In this document: piece by piece, positions 5,631 to 8,822 of the stretch
How positions within the stretch are numbered: the first letter of the stretch is position 1
How the letters are laid out: each line of letters opens with the position of its first letter
Source: Clostridia bacterium
GTDB taxonomy: Bacteria > Bacillota > Clostridia > UBA1381
Reading direction: 5' to 3'
Assembly: GCA_900751685.1 (NCBI GenBank)
Contig: CAADSR010000090.1
Location: 1-8,822, forward strand
DNA: 8,822 bases
The notes under the pieces: generated by a model
Told to the model about the DNA's origin: nothing
Seen by the model: the letters and a program-made list of their open reading frames with translations, nothing else
Databases searched by the model: none
Made by a program: the position numbers and the translations under genes

Positions 5631-6803
5631 ATGGATAAAAAAGAAGTTGCATTAAAGAAACATGAGGAGTGGCAAGGTAAAATTGAAGTTGTGTGCCGTG
5701 CTCCTATCACTACACGGGAAGAGCTTGCAGTGGCTTATACGCCTGGCGTTGCAGAGCCTTGTGTTGAGATCTCCAATGATGTAGACCTGTCTTATAAATA
5801 TACCCGCAGAGGCAATCTGGTAGCGGTTGTTACGGACGGAACTGCTGTTTTGGGATTGGGCGATATCGGCCCGGAAGCAGGGATGCCAGTCATGGAAGGT
5901 AAATGTGCATTGTTTAAGACCTTTGGTGATGTGGATGCGTTTCCTTTATGTGTGCGGTCTAAGGATGTGGATGAGATCGTAAATACAGTAAAATTACTGG
6001 CAGGCAGCTTTGGCGGTGTTAATTTGGAGGATATCTCTGCACCACGGTGCTTTGAAATTGAGCGCCGTTTAAAAGAAGAATGTGATATCCCTATTTTCCA
6101 TGATGACCAGCACGGAACTGCTGTTGTTGTTTTAGCAGCAATGATCAATGCACTGAAACTGGTCAATAAAAATATTTCCGACATTGAAGCTGTAGTCAAT
6201 GGCTCTGGCGCCGCGGGGATCGCGATCACGAAGCTTTTGATGTCTATGGGATTAAAGAATGTAATTTTATGTGACCGGACTGGGGCAATTTATGAAGGCC
6301 GTGATAATTTAAATACGGAAAAAGCGGAAATGGCTAGAATTTCAAACCGCCAGATGAAAAAAGGCTCTTTGAAGGATGTATTGGTAGGTGCAGATGTATT
6401 TATCGGTGTGTCCGCTCCGGATACCCTGACTGCAGAGATGGTAAAAACCATGGCAGCAGACCCGCTGGTATTTGCTATGGCAAACCCTGTTCCTGAGATC
6501 ATGCCGGACGTTGCGGCGGCAGCTGGCGTAAAGGTAATGGGGACCGGCCGTTCCGATTTCCCGAACCAGATCAATAATGTATTAGCGTTCCCTGGGATTT
6601 TCAGAGGTGCTTTGGATGTGCGGGCAAGCGATATTAATGATGAAATGAAGATTGCAGCGGCAAAAGCGATCGCATCCCTGGTTTCAGAAGAAGACTTGAA
6701 CCCAGAATATGTGATTCCAGACGCATTTGATAACCGTGTGGCTAAGGCAGTTGCAGCGGCTGTTGCCCAAGCGGCAAAAGACAGCGGCGTGGCACGCCTG
6801 TAA
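5631..6803 (+). CDS. NAD(P)-dependent malic enzyme (oxaloacetate-decarboxylating type)
   Basis: Protein of 390 residues, the size of short bacterial malic enzymes without the phosphotransacetylase extension. Features in order: AYTPGVAEPC with probable catalytic Tyr36; GDIGPEAGMPVMEGK with Lys91; metal ligands Glu133 and Asp134 (NLEDISAPRCFEIE) and Asp159 in FHDDQHGT (156-163); nucleotide-binding GSGAAG (191-196) followed by Asp215 in LCDRTG, which suggests NAD preference; and MANPVPEIMPD near the C-terminus. It interconverts malate with pyruvate and CO2 in the cytoplasm. AGAGGAGG (5615-5622) lies 8 bases before ATG. It is 30 bases behind the dehydrogenase with no terminator between, so the two form one transcript that would link oxaloacetate, malate and pyruvate. 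It ends at a strong hairpin. Confidence 0.93.
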   Translation: MDKKEVALKKHEEWQGKIEVVCRAPITTREELAVAYTPGVAEPCVEISNDVDLSYKYTRRGNLVAVVTDGTAVLGLGDIGPEAGMPVMEGKCALFKTFGDVDAFPLCVRSKDVDEIVNTVKLLAGSFGGVNLEDISAPRCFEIERRLKEECDIPIFHDDQHGTAVVVLAAMINALKLVNKNISDIEAVVNGSGAAGIAITKLLMSMGLKNVILCDRTGAIYEGRDNLNTEKAEMARISNRQMKKGSLKDVLVGADVFIGVSAPDTLTAEMVKTMAADPLVFAMANPVPEIMPDVAAAAGVKVMGTGRSDFPNQINNVLAFPGIFRGALDVRASDINDEMKIAAAKAIASLVSEEDLNPEYVIPDAFDNRVAKAVAAAVAQAAKDSGVARL

Positions 6804-6816
6804 TATAATGAGATAA

Positions 6817-6858
6817 AAAAATATCCTCTAGGCATTATAATGCTTGGAGGATATTTTT
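6817..6858. terminator. Bidirectional terminator between malic enzyme and mtaB
   Basis: A 19-bp stem with two G-U pairs (6817-6835 with 6840-6858) closes a TATA loop. It begins with a run of A and ends with a run of T, so it gives a U-tract in RNA from either strand. It lies between two convergent genes, 13 bases after the malic enzyme stop and 53 bases after the mtaB stop on the other strand. Flanking AGATA (6811-6815) and TATCT (6860-6864) could extend the pairing. Confidence 0.88.
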
Positions 6859-6911
6859 CTATCTGATACACCCTAAACAGACTAGAAACCAGGTTATCTG
6901 CAGCTTGATTT

Positions 6912-8213
6912 TTAATCGCTGCAAAGTGTTCCTTCAATCACAGCACCGTCTGTTTTATCTAATTGAACCGTTTGGAAGGTACCCGATATATCAGTACCAG
7001 ATGGAACGATCACTGTAATATAATTCCCGGTCTTACCTTCGTACCAGCCTTGTTTTTTATGGGCACGTTCAAATAGTACCTGCATTTTTTGCCCCAGGAA
7101 ACGGTTCAAAAATTCGGCGCGTGAATCTGCAGTGATCTGGCTGATTATTTTACTGCGCTGCTCTTTTGTTTCAGGCGAAACCTGGTCTGCTCTTTTTGCG
7201 GCGGGAGTACCCTTGCGGGGGGAATACTGAAAAATATGCGCGTCTGCAAAAGAGATAGAGCGTACAAAATCAGCTGTTTGAGAAAACTCATCCTCTGTCT
7301 CACCGGGGAAACCAACCATGATATCTGTTGTGACTGCAACATCCGGAAAATGAAATCGCAGCCGCTCAACAATACCTTTATATTGGGCGGTTGTATACTT
7401 ACGGTTCATCCGGCGCAAAGTTTCATCTGCCCCGGCTTGCAGGGAAAGATGAAAATGGTGGCAAAGCTTATTGCAATCTTTAATACTGTCAACAAAGGCA
7501 TCGTTTAGTGTCATTGGCTCAATGGAGCTTAAGCGGATTCTGGAGATGCCCTCAATTTGATTGACTTTATTTAATAATGCGGAGAGGGAAGTCCCCTCTA
7601 AATCAAAACCATAAGAGGCCACATGGATCCCTACTAAAATCACCTCATGGAAGCCATTTTCCGCAAGTGTCTTGATTTCAGTCAAAATGTCATCCTCTTT
7701 CCGGCTGCGTACCGGCCCCCGGGCATAAGGAATAATACAATAGGAGCAAAATTGATTGCAGCCTTCCTGAATCTTAATATAAGCGCGGGTACGGTCTGTA
7801 TACCTATGGATGTGAAGCTCTTCAAATTCATGGGTCGCCATGATATCATGGACCTGGCAAATATCACTGGTTTGAGAGAGCTGTTCAATCAAAGAGACGA
7901 TTTTACCACGGTCTTTTGTGCCAATTACTAAATTAACACCTTCAATAGCCCGCACCTCTTCCGGGGCTGTCTGGGCATAGCAGCCCGTCACAGCCACGAC
8001 CGCATCGGGATTTGTTTTTTTGGCACGCCGGATGATTTGCCTGGATTTCCGGTCACCCATATTGGTGACAGTGCAGGTATTGATAATATAAATATCCGCC
8101 GGCAGATGAAATTCTGTAATTTCATAGCCGCTTTCTTCAAACAATTCAGACATCGCTTCTGTTTCGTATTGATTTACTTTGCAGCCCAGTGTATAAAATG
8201 CAACTTTTCTCAT
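6912..8213 (-). CDS. mtaB: tRNA t6A37 methylthiotransferase MtaB
   Basis: Protein of 433 residues, normal for MtaB. The N-terminal UPF0004 domain has its three cluster cysteines: Cys11 in LGCKVNQYE, Cys47 in NTCTVT and Cys78 in GCYAQ. The radical-SAM motif CNQFCSYC (Cys152, 156, 159) is followed by IIPYARGPVRSR, and a TRAM-like RNA-binding domain closes the C-terminus (about 370-430). The LGCKVNQYE start and IIPYARG segment favour MtaB over the relatives MiaB and RimO. It adds a methylthio group to N6-threonylcarbamoyladenosine at position 37 of tRNAs reading ANN codons, using two [4Fe-4S] clusters and SAM. On its own strand GAAAGGT lies about 8 bases before ATG. It is transcribed alone, convergent to malic enzyme and divergent from the HPr-like gene; it has no evident functional link to its neighbours. 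Confidence 0.94.
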   Translation of the reverse strand: MRKVAFYTLGCKVNQYETEAMSELFEESGYEITEFHLPADIYIINTCTVTNMGDRKSRQIIRRAKKTNPDAVVAVTGCYAQTAPEEVRAIEGVNLVIGTKDRGKIVSLIEQLSQTSDICQVHDIMATHEFEELHIHRYTDRTRAYIKIQEGCNQFCSYCIIPYARGPVRSRKEDDILTEIKTLAENGFHEVILVGIHVASYGFDLEGTSLSALLNKVNQIEGISRIRLSSIEPMTLNDAFVDSIKDCNKLCHHFHLSLQAGADETLRRMNRKYTTAQYKGIVERLRFHFPDVAVTTDIMVGFPGETEDEFSQTADFVRSISFADAHIFQYSPRKGTPAAKRADQVSPETKEQRSKIISQITADSRAEFLNRFLGQKMQVLFERAHKKQGWYEGKTGNYITVIVPSGTDISGTFQTVQLDKTDGAVIEGTLCSD

Positions 8214-8279
8214 TGTATTTACCTTTCATAATTCCATATTATGTAATATTTTAATGCAAAATTATCTATTTCACAATTG

Positions 8280-8296
8280 AACTTGATTTTCAAGTT
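8280..8296. promoter_or_regulatory. Perfect 17-bp palindrome between divergent genes, possible operator
   Basis: AACTTGATTTTCAAGTT is an exact inverted repeat with 7-bp arms around TTT. It lies at about +1 to +17 of the predicted mtaB transcript on the minus strand. Operators with a TTGANNNTCAA core are typical of MarR-type regulators such as FabT, but the flanking bases differ from the published FabT consensus, so the regulator is unknown. In RNA it would also form a short 5' hairpin. Confidence 0.4.
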
Positions 8297-8302
8297 AGCA
8301 TT

Positions 8303-8331
8303 ATTATATAAAATTTTTCAGGAAAGTGCAA
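8303..8331 (-). promoter_or_regulatory. Probable mtaB promoter
   Basis: On the minus strand: TTGCAC (8331-8326), a 17-base spacer, then perfect TATAAT (8308-8303). The -35 matches only its TTG. Transcription would start near 8296, giving a leader of about 83 nt that begins with the palindrome. Confidence 0.5.
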
Positions 8332-8337
8332 TAGCTC

Positions 8338-8366
8338 TTGACTAATATTAGAAAAAGAGGTATGAT
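8338..8366 (+). promoter_or_regulatory. Promoter of the HPr-like gene
   Basis: TTGACT (8338-8343), a 17-base spacer and TATGAT (8361-8366), each 5 of 6 to the sigma-A consensus. Transcription would start near 8373, about 47 nt before the ATG. It is back to back with the mtaB promoter, whose -35 lies only 6 bases away. Confidence 0.75.
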
Positions 8367-8419
8367 ATATATGGAGTCAAAAGGGCTTCTATATTATTTA
8401 TTATTAAGGAGGAATTTAT

Positions 8420-8650
8420 ATGAAGACGTTTAATATGTTACTGAGCTCAATCAACGATGTGAAGGATTTCGTAAATATCGTCAGTAGATTTGATTTTGAT
8501 GTAGATCTAACATCAGGCAGATATGTTGTTGATGCAAAATCCATCATGGGTATTTTCAGTTTAGATTTATCAAAGCCGATCAAGGTAGAAATTCACGGGG
8601 ATGATTGTGATGACTTCATGGCAGAAGTTAAAAAATTTATTATTGAATAA
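8420..8650 (+). CDS. HPr-like protein lacking the phosphorylatable His15
   Basis: Protein of 76 residues. From LLSS onward it aligns without gaps, by eye, to Bacillus subtilis HPr: FVNIVSRFDFDVDL matches the first helix and second strand, and AKSIMGIFSL matches LKSIMGVMSL around regulatory Ser46, here Ser41. The active-site positions do not match: His15 becomes Ser10 and Arg17 becomes Asn12; the only histidine is His59. It therefore cannot carry phosphate from enzyme I to PTS permeases in the normal way. Keeping the Ser46 region, the surface recognised by HPr kinase and CcpA, recalls the regulatory protein Crh, which also lacks His15. A Crh-like regulatory role is inference. AAGGAGGA (8406-8413) lies 6 bases before ATG. 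It has its own promoter and terminator. Confidence 0.8.
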   Translation: MKTFNMLLSSINDVKDFVNIVSRFDFDVDLTSGRYVVDAKSIMGIFSLDLSKPIKVEIHGDDCDDFMAEVKKFIIE

Positions 8651-8655
8651 ATTTT

Positions 8656-8689
8656 AAAAAGCTATGGCGTAGGCGCTGTGGCTTTTTTT
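8656..8689 (+). terminator. Intrinsic terminator after the HPr-like gene
   Basis: A 14-bp stem (8656-8669 with 8674-8687, with four G-U pairs) closes the loop TAGG. It opens with AAAAAGC and ends in GC followed by seven T. It lies five bases after the stop codon and makes the HPr-like gene a single-gene transcript. Confidence 0.87.
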
Positions 8690-8726
8690 GCTTGCTCGAT
8701 TACAATAAGAAGAAAGGTTTTTAAAG

Positions 8727-8822
8727 ATGGATTTTTTGAAAAAAGATACGGAATTTGATTTGATCGGGTTGGGGGAAGTTATGCTTCGCTTATCGCCGCC
8801 CAATAAAGAAAAGATTTCGCAA
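8727..8822 (+). CDS. PfkB-family sugar kinase, probably 2-keto-3-deoxygluconate kinase (partial, 5' end)
   Basis: The frame opens with ATG at 8727 and runs through the right edge, giving 32 residues. The piece DLIGLGEVMLRLSPP is the N-terminal strand-turn of PfkB (ribokinase) fold kinases, where GE-x-M-x-R-L contacts the sugar; LSPPN is typical of 2-keto-3-deoxygluconate kinases and close relatives. Such an enzyme phosphorylates the sugar acid 2-keto-3-deoxygluconate with ATP in uronate breakdown. AGAAAGG (8711-8717) lies 9 bases upstream. The gene comes after the HPr-like terminator and no strong promoter is seen between, so its transcription is unclear; a weak TACAAT lies at 8701-8706. The substrate cannot be fixed from this fragment. 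Confidence 0.75.
   Translation, partial: MDFLKKDTEFDLIGLGEVMLRLSPPNKEKISQ

Noticed and set aside
6290..6937. Minus-strand open frame of 215 codons opposite the malic enzyme gene
   Set aside because: It is the antisense shadow of a clearly real gene, crosses the bidirectional terminator and has low-complexity Ala/Ser/Thr composition typical of such shadows.
8258..8276. TTCACAA near 8270-8276, a half-site of the alternative Rex consensus
   Set aside because: No matching left half lies at the required spacing, so it is not a palindromic Rex site.
8678..8706. Possible promoter for the sugar kinase gene (TACAAT at 8701-8706)
   Set aside because: No acceptable -35 lies at proper distance; the expected position falls within the terminator stem, and the start point would be almost on the ribosome binding site.

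Overview
The window reads as a chromosomal piece of a strictly anaerobic, fermenting low-GC Gram-positive bacterium, most likely a Clostridia member of the Lachnospiraceae type. The reasons are strong AGGAGG-type ribosome binding sites, consensus sigma-A promoters (several with an extended TG -10), intrinsic hairpin terminators, a ferredoxin-linked 2-oxoacid oxidoreductase, a Rex-type operator and a Gram-positive HPr-like protein. This assignment rests on family resemblance, not on a database search. No mobile element, CRISPR array, tRNA or rRNA is visible.

Layout. (1) 1-451: the last codons of an upstream gene, then a small RseC-family membrane protein; this pair may be the tail of an Rnf-type electron transport operon lying off the left edge. 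(2) 446-3905: a promoter, a structured leader ending in an intrinsic terminator (a possible attenuator), then a tightly packed five-gene operon: a cysteine-free P-loop ATPase, a 2x[4Fe-4S] ferredoxin subunit, and the alpha, beta and gamma subunits of a 2-oxoacid:ferredoxin oxidoreductase (VOR/KOR type). (3) 3909-4359: a single-gene unit encoding a small basic protein of unknown function, with its own promoter and terminator. (4) 4443-6858: a promoter with a near-consensus Rex operator at its start point drives an LDH/MDH-family dehydrogenase and a malic enzyme, ending at a hairpin shared with the convergent gene. (5) 6912-8331, minus strand: mtaB, a tRNA methylthiotransferase, with a perfect 17-bp palindrome at its predicted start point. 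(6) 8338-8689: a single-gene unit for an HPr-like protein that lacks the phosphorylatable histidine but keeps the regulatory serine region. (7) 8727 to the right edge: the start of a PfkB-family sugar kinase, probably 2-keto-3-deoxygluconate kinase.

How they fit together. The common theme is redox and carbon balance in an anaerobe. The oxidoreductase reduces ferredoxin, an Rnf complex (if it is indeed upstream) would pass those electrons to NAD, and the Rex operator would tie the dehydrogenase/malic-enzyme pair to the NADH/NAD ratio. The dehydrogenase looks like a lactate dehydrogenase overall but has Arg at the substrate-specificity position, so it probably acts on oxaloacetate/malate, which makes sense beside a malic enzyme. 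I saw no wholly new multi-gene system. The points most worth following are the MDH-type residue in the LDH-like enzyme, its Rex site, the His-less HPr, and the attenuator-like leader.
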